Assembly: GCA_900556525.1 (NCBI GenBank)
Contig: USOZ01000048.1
Span: 1 to 10,040 of the forward strand
Length of the DNA stretch: 10,040 nt
Origin: an uncultured Oscillospiraceae bacterium
GTDB lineage: Bacteria > Bacillota > Clostridia > Oscillospirales > Ruminococcaceae
Reading direction: 5' to 3'
Shown here: positions 1-7,514 of the stretch, piece after piece
Layout of the letters: every line of letters begins with the position of its first letter
How positions within the stretch are numbered: the stretch's first letter is position 1
The notes under the pieces: generated by a model
Told to the model about the DNA's origin: nothing
Seen by the model: only the letters and a program-made list of their open reading frames with translations
Databases searched by the model: none
Made by a program: the position numbers and the translations under genes

Positions 1-17
1 ATATTGTATTTGAAAGA

Positions 18-60
18 AACAAAATGCTCGTCCGCCGAATGATTCTGCTGACGAGTGTTT
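18..60 (-). terminator. Candidate terminator of the scr-pts operon
   Basis: Downstream of ptsI, the minus strand holds a 6-bp perfect stem (CTCGTC with GACGAG; plus-strand positions 50-55 and 27-32). Two mismatches further out, flanking AAAA and TTTT can extend it. It is followed by a T-rich run (CATTTTGTTTCTTTC). The loop is long (17 nt) and the T run is interrupted, so this is a moderate candidate rather than a textbook intrinsic terminator. It sits about 50 nt after the last stop codon of the operon, where one would be expected. Confidence 0.4.
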
Positions 61-102
61 TGATATGAGTTGCAAAATTTAGCAAATTGCCATGAACCAT
101 AT

Positions 103-1737
103 TTACCTTGACAGATCGATTTTTCGTATCGCATCTCTGAGCGGAAGGACAAAGCTCGGCGATACCGAAAGCTCATCTATTCCCATACGCAGAAATGTTT
201 CGGTAAGCGAGGTATCGGCGGCAAGTTCTCCGCAGATGCCTATCCACTTGCCATGCTTATGCGCATTCTCCGCGCTCATTTCGATCAGGCGAAGAACGGC
301 TTCGTGGTGAGTATCAACGAACTGCTCGATTTCAGGATTCTGCCTGTCGCAAGCTAAAGTGTACTGCGTTAAATCATTTGTCCCTACGCTGAAAAAGTCT
401 ACCATAGGTGCGAGCTTGTCGCTGATAATTGCGGCGGCGGGAGTTTCTATCATAATCCCTATCTCGATTTTATCGGAGTATTCTATGCCGTCCGATTTCA
501 GCTCGGACTTGACCTGCTCGCATATATCAAGCGCTTTCTGCACCTCGGGAACGCTTGTTATCATCGGAAACATAATGCCGAGGTTTCCGTAGACTGAGGC
601 TCTGAACAGGGCGCGGAGCTGCGTCTTGAATATCTCCGGACGCGTCAGGCAAATTCGTATAGCGCGGCAGCCGAGAGCGGGGTTTTCTTCTTTTCTGAGG
701 TTGAAGTAGTCCGCCTGCTTATCTGCGCCTATATCCAGCGTGCGAATGATGACTTTCTTGCCCGCCATGCTTTCAAGCACGCGCTTGTACGCTGAAAACT
801 GCTGTTCCTCCGTCGGGTAGTCGCTGCTCTCCAGATACAGAAATTCACTCCTGAAAAGCCCTATCCCACCCGCATCGTTTGCAAGCACGGCGCCTATGTT
901 GTCAATGCTTCCGATATTGGTGTAGATGTTGATTTTCCTGCCGTCGAGGGTAACATTATCCTTGCCTTTAAGCTCCTGCAAAAGTCGCTTTCTGTTAAGA
1001 TCGTCCGCCAGTTTCTTTGTCAGCCTTTCTCTGGTTTCATCGTCGGGATTAATGAATATTTCTCCCGTGAAGCCGTCTACAATAGCTTCGTCGCCATCTT
1101 TTACGGCAGCAAGAAAATCATCGCCAACGCCTATTACGGCGGGGATATTCATGTTTCGCGCAAGTATAGCAGTATGTGAGTTGGACGAGCCATGTGCGGT
1201 AACGAACGCAAGCACTTTTTCCTTATCAAGCGAAACTGTTTTGCTGGGCGCAAGGTCATCTGCGCAGATAATCATTTTATCATTGGTGTTCTGCGCGGAA
1301 TTACCTGTGCCGAGCAGATTTGCGATAATTCGATTTGAAATATCCTTGACGTCAGCCGCCCGAGCCTGCATATACGCGTCGTCCATAGCCGTGAACATCT
1401 CCGCGAAATTGTCGGCGGTAACTGCAACGGCATACTCCGCATTTACCTGCTGAGTGGTTATTATATTGCGGATCGAATCGTTGTAGTCCTCGTCTTCCAG
1501 CATCATCTGATGAATCTCGAAGATAGCCGCGTTCGTTTCGCCCACCTCTTTCAGAGCTTTTTCGTAGATTTCGCCGAGTTGTTCCGAGGCTTCGGATTTA
1601 GCTTTCTCAAGCCTGAGAATTTCATTTTGAGTGTTTTCAACATGAGTTCGCTGAACTACTGCTTCATTCCTGCCAAAAAGCGAGATCCTGCCTATTGCGA
1701 CTGCATTGTAAACGCCCTTTCCCACATACCTTGTCAT
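103..1737 (-). CDS. ptsI: Phosphoenolpyruvate-protein phosphotransferase (PTS Enzyme I)
   Basis: Cytoplasmic first enzyme of the PTS phosphorelay: it takes phosphate from PEP onto a histidine and passes it to HPr. The protein is 544 residues, slightly shorter than the usual 570 or so. Visible in order: the N-terminal HPr-binding helical region; the swivelling phospho-His segment with His188 in GSSNSHTAILARN; then the PEP-binding barrel with GIGLFRSEFL (291-300), IRTLDIGADK (331-340), MIETPAAA (429-436), VGTNDLTQYT (451-460) and the catalytic Cys502 in ICGELAAD. All catalytic landmarks are present, so it should be active. The His motif reads GSSNSH where E. coli and Bacillus have GGRTSH. The ATG at 1737 has AAGGGGAG 8 nt upstream. 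It is the last gene of the operon, 21 nt after ptsH. Confidence 0.96.
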   Translation of the reverse strand: MTRYVGKGVYNAVAIGRISLFGRNEAVVQRTHVENTQNEILRLEKAKSEASEQLGEIYEKALKEVGETNAAIFEIHQMMLEDEDYNDSIRNIITTQQVNAEYAVAVTADNFAEMFTAMDDAYMQARAADVKDISNRIIANLLGTGNSAQNTNDKMIICADDLAPSKTVSLDKEKVLAFVTAHGSSNSHTAILARNMNIPAVIGVGDDFLAAVKDGDEAIVDGFTGEIFINPDDETRERLTKKLADDLNRKRLLQELKGKDNVTLDGRKINIYTNIGSIDNIGAVLANDAGGIGLFRSEFLYLESSDYPTEEQQFSAYKRVLESMAGKKVIIRTLDIGADKQADYFNLRKEENPALGCRAIRICLTRPEIFKTQLRALFRASVYGNLGIMFPMITSVPEVQKALDICEQVKSELKSDGIEYSDKIEIGIMIETPAAAIISDKLAPMVDFFSVGTNDLTQYTLACDRQNPEIEQFVDTHHEAVLRLIEMSAENAHKHGKWIGICGELAADTSLTETFLRMGIDELSVSPSFVLPLRDAIRKIDLSR

Positions 1738-1758
1738 ACACGTAACTCCCCTTGTTTT

Positions 1759-2016
1759 TTAGAGATTTTCCGAGAAGAATTTCTCCATTTCTGCCGATGC
1801 TTTTTCTTCGTCTGCTCCATCGACCGTTACCGTTACGGTTTCCCCGCACTTAATGCTGAGCCCCATAAGCGCCATGAGTTTGGTTGCGGCAGCGCTTTTT
1901 CCGTTTTTGTCAATGGTAATTACGCTCTCGAACTCTCTTGCTTTCTTAGCGAGCAGACCTGCGGGTCTTGCGTGGATACCAACGGGATCTGTAATTGTGT
2001 AAGTGAATTCTTTCAT
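1759..2016 (-). CDS. ptsH: Phosphocarrier protein HPr
   Basis: An 85-residue HPr, the small cytoplasmic carrier that moves phosphate from Enzyme I to the EIIA domain. The phosphorylation site is intact: His15 in GIHARPAG (13-20). The protein aligns with B. subtilis HPr without gaps from His15 through the NGK motif at 38-40. At the position of the regulatory Ser46, which HPr kinase/phosphorylase modifies in Bacillota, this protein has Lys46 (ATKLMALMGL), and the following MGVMSLG stretch is also changed. It should therefore relay phosphate but not carry the P-Ser signal used with CcpA. The ATG at 2016 has GAGGT 8 nt upstream. It lies 14 nt after scrK and 21 nt before ptsI. Placing ptsH in a sucrose operon suggests a supply line dedicated to, or boosted with, sucrose uptake. 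Confidence 0.95.
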   Translation of the reverse strand: MKEFTYTITDPVGIHARPAGLLAKKAREFESVITIDKNGKSAAATKLMALMGLSIKCGETVTVTVDGADEEKASAEMEKFFSENL

Positions 2017-2030
2017 GATAAATTACCTCT

Positions 2031-2984
2031 TTATTTAAAATTATTGGGATAAGACGCTATCGCGCCCTCCGATTGGACGCTTATCGCGCAGAATCTGTTA
2101 GAAAAATCAAGGCATTTTTTAAACGCACATTCGTCTGCTTCGGAAATATTTGCGGCGTTTATGCCCAGACTTTGCAGCTTCCACAGGAACGAACCGATAA
2201 AACCGTCCCCCGCTCCTGTTGTATCGACTGCATTTACTTTTTCCGCGGGAGAAAAGGCTTCCGCATTTTCGGTGAACGTATATGCTCCGTCCTTGCCGCA
2301 GGTGTAAGCTATCAGCTTCACGCCCTTGGCGAACAGCTTCGGGGCAGCCTTTTTAATGTCGTTCTCGCCGGTTATAAATTCAAGTTCCTCGTCGGAAATT
2401 TTCAGTATATCGCACAGCGGTATAAACTCGTTCACTCTGCTGTGCAGCTTATTTTTGTCATTCCAGAGAGGAAAGCGCAGATTAGGGTCGAAGCTGATGA
2501 GCATACCGTTTTTGCGTGCAATTTCGATTGCTCTGATGTGCGCGTCTTTCATCGGATAATCGCCCAACGATACGCTGCAAAAATGGAGCGCATAGGAATC
2601 GTCGAACCACTTTTCCTCAATCTGTGCGGGAGCAAGCAGCATATCCGCCGAGGGCTTTCGGTAGAACGAAAACGTCCTGTTTCCGTCTTTTTCAAGGCTC
2701 ACGAATGCGAGCGCCGTGTTTGCTTCTTCGGTGAACCGTATCGCTGAAGTATCTATGCCGAACGCCGCAAGCTCGTCCGCTATCTTATGCCCGAAAGGGT
2801 CGTTCCCGAGCTGAGTTATCAGCATTGATTTCCCGCCGAGTCTTGAAAAAGCGCCGCACACATTTGCGGGAGCACCGCCCACTTTCGGAGCAAATTCGGT
2901 CACTTCGCCAAATGCACAGCCGGCCTTGTTGGGGATGAAGTCGATCAGCGCTTCGCCTATGGCAATTAGCTTTTTATTCTCCAA
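2031..2984 (-). CDS. scrK: Fructokinase (PfkB/ribokinase family)
   Basis: ATP-dependent cytosolic sugar kinase, most likely converting the free fructose released by ScrB into fructose-6-phosphate. The 317 residues are a normal PfkB-family length. Seen: the N-terminal substrate strand IGEALIDFIP (9-18), the glycine signature KVGGAPANVCGA (34-45), DPNLRFPLW (166-174), and the C-terminal ATP/anion-hole signature DTTGAGDGF (254-262) with Asp260 as the likely base. The start is a TTG at 2984, chosen because GGAGGTG lies 8 nt upstream and no better start is near. The first 11 nt overlap the end of scrB, implying translational coupling. The fructose assignment comes from the family signature plus the sucrose operon context; other PfkB sugars cannot be excluded by sequence alone. 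Confidence 0.9.
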   Translation of the reverse strand: MENKKLIAIGEALIDFIPNKAGCAFGEVTEFAPKVGGAPANVCGAFSRLGGKSMLITQLGNDPFGHKIADELAAFGIDTSAIRFTEEANTALAFVSLEKDGNRTFSFYRKPSADMLLAPAQIEEKWFDDSYALHFCSVSLGDYPMKDAHIRAIEIARKNGMLISFDPNLRFPLWNDKNKLHSRVNEFIPLCDILKISDEELEFITGENDIKKAAPKLFAKGVKLIAYTCGKDGAYTFTENAEAFSPAEKVNAVDTTGAGDGFIGSFLWKLQSLGINAANISEADECAFKKCLDFSNRFCAISVQSEGAIASYPNNFK

Positions 2985-4323
2985 GATATGACACCTCCAT
3001 TTCTTTCAGAGTGAACAGCTCGGCATTTAACCTCTTTACAGTCAATCCGACCTTATCGCTTTCGGGGTACATTCTGCTGCTGAGAACTGTTTTTCCGTCG
3101 TCAAGGTATATTTCAACAGAGCTTTTGTCTGCGATTATCCTTATATCCGAGCACTTGCCGAGCGCCACTTTTCGCACCGTCCGTCCGCCTCCGAATTTTT
3201 CATTTGTGAAACGCAGTTCAAAGATATTTCCGTCCCAACTCATTGTGAGCGCTCCACAAAGCGTTATTTCAAAGCTGCCGATAACCTCGGCTGTCAGGTC
3301 GAACGGCAGGAGCGTTTCCACGCGTTCGCCGTCGCTTATTGACATTTTCCCGCCCCTTAAAGAAAGCAGCTCTCTTATAGGGTTCTGCAAAAGCGAACCG
3401 TCGCTGTCAACGGTGATTTCACGCGGAACAGTAAGACAGTGCTGATAACCGAGCGGAACAGTTGGGTTAGAATAGGGAATGTCGCCTATACCCAGCCAGC
3501 CGATCAGGATTCGCCTGCCGTCTGGCGCTGTGAAAGTCTGCGGCGCGTAGAAATCAAACCCAATATCCCATTCGGTGAAATTTTTCAGTTCATTTTCACA
3601 GCGAAAATACCCCGACTGATAAACGTTCTGATATTTCATGTCGCCGTGTTCAAGTCCCTGCGGAGAAACGCTCAGATATCCATGCCCGTCAAAATCCAGC
3701 AAGTCGGGACATTCCCACATATACCCGAATTCGGGCGTGCTGACCGTGCCGTCATATCTCCAGTTTTCAAGATCGCGTGAGGAATAAAACAGCACGCAGC
3801 CCTTGTTGTCAAGCGTTCTTGCGCCGAGCACCATGCGCCATACTCCGTTTTCAAGCCACACTTTCGGATCGCGGACGTGGCAGGAGCAGAAATCGGGATA
3901 ATCGCTGTTTCTGAGAACGGTTTTCTTCGCGCTCATTGTCACTCCGTCGGCGGACGTAACATGGATAATGTTTGCGCCTCTGCCGCTTGTGATATAGTCG
4001 TGGTCGCCGTCCTCTTTCACATTGCCCGTGTAGAAAATGTGGAGAATATCGCCGCATACCACCGCGCTTCCCGAATAAACGCCGTCCTTGTCGTCGGGAG
4101 TATCGGGGAAAAGCACCGTTCCCGTAAACTCCCATTTCAGCATATCGGGACTTCTGTAATGTCCCCAGCATTTCTTTCCGCTGCCGTCCGCATTATCGGG
4201 GGCGTACTGAAAATAAACATGATAGTATCCGTCGAAATAGCACAGTCCGTTAGGGTCGTTAAGCCAGCCCTGCGGAGGTTCAAGACGAAGCCCCTGCCGC
4301 CATTTTCCGTTTATATACGCCAT
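2974..4323 (-). CDS. scrB: Sucrose-6-phosphate hydrolase (GH32 beta-fructosidase)
   Basis: Intracellular glycoside hydrolase family 32 enzyme that splits imported sucrose-6-phosphate into glucose-6-phosphate and fructose. There is no signal peptide, consistent with a PTS product as substrate. From the ATG at 4323 the protein is 449 residues. GH32 landmarks: WLNDPNG (20-26) with nucleophile Asp23, FQYAP (38-42), RDP (151-153) with the transition-state Asp152, and WECPD (203-207) with acid/base Glu204. A C-terminal beta-sandwich follows (about 310-449). A GTG three codons upstream (4332) would overlap scrA, but the AAGGGG ribosome site has the right spacing (8 nt) for the ATG, which then begins 5 nt after the scrA stop. 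The 3' end overlaps scrK by 11 nt. A related fructoside-phosphate such as kestose-phosphate is a possible alternative substrate. Confidence 0.94.
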   Translation of the reverse strand: MAYINGKWRQGLRLEPPQGWLNDPNGLCYFDGYYHVYFQYAPDNADGSGKKCWGHYRSPDMLKWEFTGTVLFPDTPDDKDGVYSGSAVVCGDILHIFYTGNVKEDGDHDYITSGRGANIIHVTSADGVTMSAKKTVLRNSDYPDFCSCHVRDPKVWLENGVWRMVLGARTLDNKGCVLFYSSRDLENWRYDGTVSTPEFGYMWECPDLLDFDGHGYLSVSPQGLEHGDMKYQNVYQSGYFRCENELKNFTEWDIGFDFYAPQTFTAPDGRRILIGWLGIGDIPYSNPTVPLGYQHCLTVPREITVDSDGSLLQNPIRELLSLRGGKMSISDGERVETLLPFDLTAEVIGSFEITLCGALTMSWDGNIFELRFTNEKFGGGRTVRKVALGKCSDIRIIADKSSVEIYLDDGKTVLSSRMYPESDKVGLTVKRLNAELFTLKEMEVSYLGE

Positions 4324-4328
4324 GGAAA

Positions 4329-6203
4329 TCACCCCTTTGAAAGTTCGAGAAGTACGTCGCCGGCGTTAATGTTCCCGTCCGAAAGGCACTTTATCTCCGC
4401 ATAGTCGTCGGAATTGGAAACAATAACGGGAGTTACCGTGTCGTATCCCTTCGATGTGATAAATTCCTTGTCAAATGTGATGAGGGTCTGTCCGCGCGTC
4501 ACCCTGTCGCCCTCGGAAATGTGAGCTGTGAAGCCCTCGCCGTTCAGTTCAACGGTGTTTATGCCGATATGAATGAGCAGCTCCGCACCGCTGTCGAGAG
4601 TAAGTCCGACTGCGTGGTGAGTGTCGAAAATTGTACTGACTGTTCCGTCGGCGGGGGCAATTACCTTACCCTCAGAGGGTTCTATTGCCGCGCCCTGACC
4701 GAGTATGCCCTGAGCAAATGTAGCGTCGGGGACATTCTCAAGAGCGACTGCCTTACCGCACAGAGGGGAGAGAATAATGTTATCGGGAACCTCGCTCTCA
4801 TTTTTGTCCTCAGTCGAAATTTCGGCATCGGCAGGCGCTTCCTCCTTTATTCCCATGAACCATGAAACCGCAAATGCAACAGCGAATGAAACTGCCATAG
4901 TGAGAATATATTCAACAAACGAATCGGTTGTGATAAGCAGTCCGAACAGACCTGTAACGCCGTTTGCGGTCGCGTAAACATTCATTACGGAAGCCAGCGC
5001 GCCGCCGCAGGCACCGCCTATCATGCCCGCGATGAACGGCCTCATGAATCTTACGTTCACACCGAAGATAGCGGGCTCGGTGATACCCATGAAAGCTGAG
5101 AGCGAAGCGGGAAGAGCAAGAGCTTTTGTTTTCTTGTTCCTTGTACGGAATGCTACCGCAAGAGCTGCCGCGCCCTGCGCTACGTTCGCAGCCGTAGCAA
5201 TAGGCATCCATGTGTTCATTCCGTTATCGGCGAGCATCATCATTTCTATCGCATGGTACATATGGTGTACGCCCGCAACTACCGTCGGAGCGTAAACGCC
5301 GCCCATGATGAACGCGCCTATTCCGAACGGGATTGCGATAAGCATCTGCGCGCCGCTGAGTACCCATGATTCAAGCTGAGCAAATACGGGTCCGATTATC
5401 GTTAGGCTGCAAAAGCCCGCAGCAAGTACCGACACAAGCGGAGTTACGAAAAGGTCGAGCATTTCGGGAACTTTCTTGTGCAGCTTCTTTTCAATAGCCG
5501 ACATCAGCCACACGGAAAGGATAACCGGGATAACGTGTCCCTGATAGCCGACATTCTGAATGTCCCAAAGACCAAACCACGACCAAAGCGTCGAGGTTTC
5601 CGCGCCGCCTGCGACCGTCCACGCGTTCACAAGGCTGGGGTGAATCATTATCATGCCGACGACCGCGCCGAGGAATTGATTTCCGCCGAAAATCTTTGCC
5701 GCAGAAATTGCAATAAGTATCGGCAGGAATGTAAGCGCCGTGTTTGAGAAAATGTTCAGCAGCTCGTAGATGTGAGAGCTTGCCATATCAGGGAACACCT
5801 GGACGAGTCCGCCGAGCAGACCGTTCAGAAGTCCCGTTGCGACTATCGCGGGAATTATGGGGACGAAAATATCGCCGAGCGCCTTTATTGCACGCTTATA
5901 CCACGGTGATTTTGCTGCCGCGGCTGCCTTGACGTCCTCCTTAGACGCAGCTTCAACGCCCGCTTCCTTGATAAATTCGTCGTAGACCTTGTTTACCACG
6001 CCTGTCCCGATGATGACCTGAAGCTGACCGGAAGCCTCAAACACGCCTTTAACGCCGTCTATGTTTTCAAGCACAGGCTTGTTGATTTTGGAATTATCCA
6101 CAATGACGAGCCGCAGTCTGGTCGCACAGTGTGCGGCGCTTGCGAGGTTGTCCTTTCCACCTATCGCGGAGAGTATCTCATGAGCAGTCTTTTTGTAATC
6201 CAT
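4329..6203 (-). CDS. scrA: Sucrose-specific PTS transporter EIIBCA
   Basis: Membrane permease and phosphotransferase that imports sucrose and releases sucrose-6-phosphate inside. 624 residues carry three fused PTS domains in the order B-C-A. The IIB domain (about 1-90) has phospho-Cys26 in HCATRLR. The IIC domain (about 105-452) is strongly hydrophobic and has GVHHMYHAIE (311-320) and GITEPAIFGV (373-382), typical of the glucose/sucrose superfamily. A charged linker (453-473) joins the glucose-type IIA domain (about 475-624), with the helper His530 in THHAVGL and phospho-His545 in LLIHIGINTVELNG. Having its own IIA means it needs no separate EIIA-Glc. The ATG at 6203 has AGAGGG 7 nt upstream. 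The sucrose assignment rests on family resemblance plus scrB, scrK and scrR beside it; trehalose or beta-glucoside EIIs share this layout. Confidence 0.93.
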   Translation of the reverse strand: MDYKKTAHEILSAIGGKDNLASAAHCATRLRLVIVDNSKINKPVLENIDGVKGVFEASGQLQVIIGTGVVNKVYDEFIKEAGVEAASKEDVKAAAAAKSPWYKRAIKALGDIFVPIIPAIVATGLLNGLLGGLVQVFPDMASSHIYELLNIFSNTALTFLPILIAISAAKIFGGNQFLGAVVGMIMIHPSLVNAWTVAGGAETSTLWSWFGLWDIQNVGYQGHVIPVILSVWLMSAIEKKLHKKVPEMLDLFVTPLVSVLAAGFCSLTIIGPVFAQLESWVLSGAQMLIAIPFGIGAFIMGGVYAPTVVAGVHHMYHAIEMMMLADNGMNTWMPIATAANVAQGAAALAVAFRTRNKKTKALALPASLSAFMGITEPAIFGVNVRFMRPFIAGMIGGACGGALASVMNVYATANGVTGLFGLLITTDSFVEYILTMAVSFAVAFAVSWFMGIKEEAPADAEISTEDKNESEVPDNIILSPLCGKAVALENVPDATFAQGILGQGAAIEPSEGKVIAPADGTVSTIFDTHHAVGLTLDSGAELLIHIGINTVELNGEGFTAHISEGDRVTRGQTLITFDKEFITSKGYDTVTPVIVSNSDDYAEIKCLSDGNINAGDVLLELSKG

Positions 6204-6241
6204 ACGTTATCCCTCTTTCGTAAATTTGTTTCATATGATTT

Positions 6242-6257
6242 ATGAGATTGGTTTCAT
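6242..6257 (-). promoter_or_regulatory. Candidate ScrR operator in the scrA promoter
   Basis: On the minus strand the 16-mer ATGAAACCAATCTCAT starts 11 nt downstream of the scrA -10 box, about +5 to +20 of the predicted transcript. It is an imperfect palindrome (the outer ATGA pairs with TCAT) and shares the half-site ATGAAACC with the site beside scrR. A repressor bound here would block early elongation of the scrABK-ptsHI mRNA. A further ATGAAAC half-site lies at 6228-6234. A CcpA cre site is an alternative reading, with two mismatches to the cre consensus. Confidence 0.55.
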
Positions 6258-6268
6258 TTACTGATTAC

Positions 6269-6297
6269 ATTATACATCAAGCCGATATTGTTGTCCA
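6269..6297 (-). promoter_or_regulatory. scrA (scrABK-ptsHI) promoter
   Basis: On the minus strand, -35 TGGACA (6297-6292), a 17-bp spacer and -10 TATAAT (6274-6269). This is one mismatch from the vegetative sigma-70/SigA consensus with ideal spacing. Predicted start is near 6262, giving a leader of roughly 58 nt before the scrA ATG. I see no antiterminator-type hairpin in that leader, so repression at an operator rather than BglG-type antitermination is the likely control. Confidence 0.8.
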
Positions 6298-6334
6298 TTG
6301 ACGAAATAAATAAACATTTTGAGGGGAAATGGTA

Positions 6335-6352
6335 GGTTTCACACGGTTTCAT
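6335..6352 (-). promoter_or_regulatory. Tandem operator-like half-sites upstream of the scrA -35
   Basis: The minus-strand sequence ATGAAACCGTGTGAAACC holds two direct copies of TGAAACC 10 bp apart, the same core as in the other two operator candidates. It lies 38-55 bp upstream of the scrA -35 box, just after the scrR stop codon. It could be an auxiliary ScrR site allowing a loop with the downstream operator. It is a direct rather than an inverted arrangement, so it is weaker as a LacI-type operator. Confidence 0.35.
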
Positions 6353-6356
6353 ATTT

Positions 6357-7346
6357 CTAATCCCTATTTGTGGATTCGCGTTCAACGATTTCATAGTCGA
6401 GTTTCATTATTTTCGGCACGTCCGAAGCCCTGCCGATCGCGTTCAGAAGCATCTGCGCGGCTTCTATTCCTGCCGTTTTGTAATGAAGCCGCGCGGAGGT
6501 TATCGGCACGGCTGCCATCGCCCCTATCTTGGAATCTCCCACGCCGCATATCATAACGTCCTCGGGAATTTTTATCCCGTTTTCACGGCAGAAAAGCACC
6601 GCGCCCGCGGCTATATTGTCCGTTGCGCAGAAAATGCAGTCAGGACGTTCAGCCGCCGAAAAAATTTTTTTCGCGCAGCTGTATCCCGAATCAACAGTAA
6701 ATTCCGCAACGGCGCTGCGCTGCTTATCGAGCTTTATGCCGTTGTCCGAAAGGGCTTTAAGAAAGCCGTTGTGACGGGCTTCGCCTGCCGCCTTGTCCTC
6801 GTCTGTGACGCCTATATAGGCGGGGGAAACCGCTCCTTTTTTCAGCATGAGTTCGGTCAGAGCATACGCTGCGCCGTAATCGTCATGGCACACGCAGCTG
6901 AAACCCTTATACTGTTGTCCCACAATTATGACGGGAATATGCATCTTGTTCATCAGCGAGCGGTGAACTTCCGTGAATATCGTCGCAAGAAAAATCACGC
7001 CGTCCACTCGGTTCTGGCGGAACAGTTCAAGGTACTCAAGTTCCTTGCTGTAATCATTTGCGGTGTTCACGAGAAGTATCTGATACCCATGCTCGTAAAG
7101 CACTTGGCTGATGCCCTCGGTAATGCGGGCGCAGCTTTCGCTCGACAATTTCGGCAGGATAACTCCCACCAGCTTTGTAACTCTCGTCTTTATAGTCTGC
7201 GCCGAAAAGCTCGGGGAATAGCTCGTTTCCTCTATCGCTTTTTCGATTTTTTCACGCTTGTCGCTGCTGAGATAGCCGTTATTGAAATATCTGCTGACCG
7301 CCGATTTTGATACCCCGGCATATTCCGCAAATTCTGAAATGTTCAT
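6357..7346 (-). CDS. scrR: LacI-family sucrose operon repressor
   Basis: 329-residue LacI/GalR-family transcription factor. The N-terminal helix-turn-helix (about 2-24, ISEFAEYAGVSKSAVSRYF) and the hinge region (about 44-56) are followed by a periplasmic-binding-protein-like effector domain (about 58-325) beginning KLVGVILPKL and including GVIFLAT, DNIAAGAVLF and ICGVGDSKIG. It probably represses the scrA operon and itself, and is released by an internal sugar such as fructose or sucrose-6-phosphate; the ligand is inferred from context. The ATG at 7346 has AAAGGAG 10 nt upstream. It has its own promoter and sits just upstream of scrA on the same strand. No terminator is obvious between the two, so some read-through into scrA is possible. 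Confidence 0.85.
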   Translation of the reverse strand: MNISEFAEYAGVSKSAVSRYFNNGYLSSDKREKIEKAIEETSYSPSFSAQTIKTRVTKLVGVILPKLSSESCARITEGISQVLYEHGYQILLVNTANDYSKELEYLELFRQNRVDGVIFLATIFTEVHRSLMNKMHIPVIIVGQQYKGFSCVCHDDYGAAYALTELMLKKGAVSPAYIGVTDEDKAAGEARHNGFLKALSDNGIKLDKQRSAVAEFTVDSGYSCAKKIFSAAERPDCIFCATDNIAAGAVLFCRENGIKIPEDVMICGVGDSKIGAMAAVPITSARLHYKTAGIEAAQMLLNAIGRASDVPKIMKLDYEIVERESTNRD

Positions 7347-7365
7347 TTATTTTATGCTCCTTTTT

Positions 7366-7381
7366 ATGAAACCGATTTTAT
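7366..7381 (-). promoter_or_regulatory. Candidate autoregulatory operator of scrR
   Basis: Minus-strand 16-mer ATAAAATCGGTTTCAT, a palindrome with 6 of 8 paired positions around a central CG, as in LacI-family operators. It begins 4 nt downstream of the scrR -10 box and so covers the start point. Its strong half-site GGTTTCAT is the complement of ATGAAACC near scrA, which supports one shared regulator. It also fits the CcpA cre consensus with one mismatch, so catabolite control is a real alternative. Confidence 0.55.
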
Positions 7382-7384
7382 ATC

Positions 7385-7413
7385 ATTATACCACAAAGTT
7401 TCAGATAATTCAA
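7385..7413 (-). promoter_or_regulatory. scrR promoter
   Basis: Minus-strand -35 TTGAAT (7413-7408), exactly 17 bp, then -10 TATAAT (7390-7385) preceded by TGG, which adds an extended -10 motif. This is a strong vegetative-type promoter about 40 nt upstream of the scrR start codon. Confidence 0.8.
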
Positions 7414-7514
7414 TGTTTTTTGAGATTTTTATTGTCATTTTCACCTGCATTTGGACCGGTTCTGATGATAGCGTTTGTGCGTAATTCTTCATTGGCGCAA
7501 CAGCGGAAATGGCA

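Noticed and set aside
1510..2052. Plus-strand open frame (180 codons) opposite ptsI, ptsH and their junction
   Set aside because: It is antisense to two well-supported genes and has no domain or start signal.
6204..6262. BglG/SacY-type antiterminator in the scrA leader
   Set aside because: No RAT-like element or overlapping terminator hairpin is visible in the roughly 58-nt leader, and a LacI-type repressor is encoded next door.
6483..7310. Long plus-strand open frame (275 codons) opposite scrR
   Set aside because: It lies entirely antisense to a clear LacI-family gene, resembles no known protein, and shows the composition expected of an antisense shadow.
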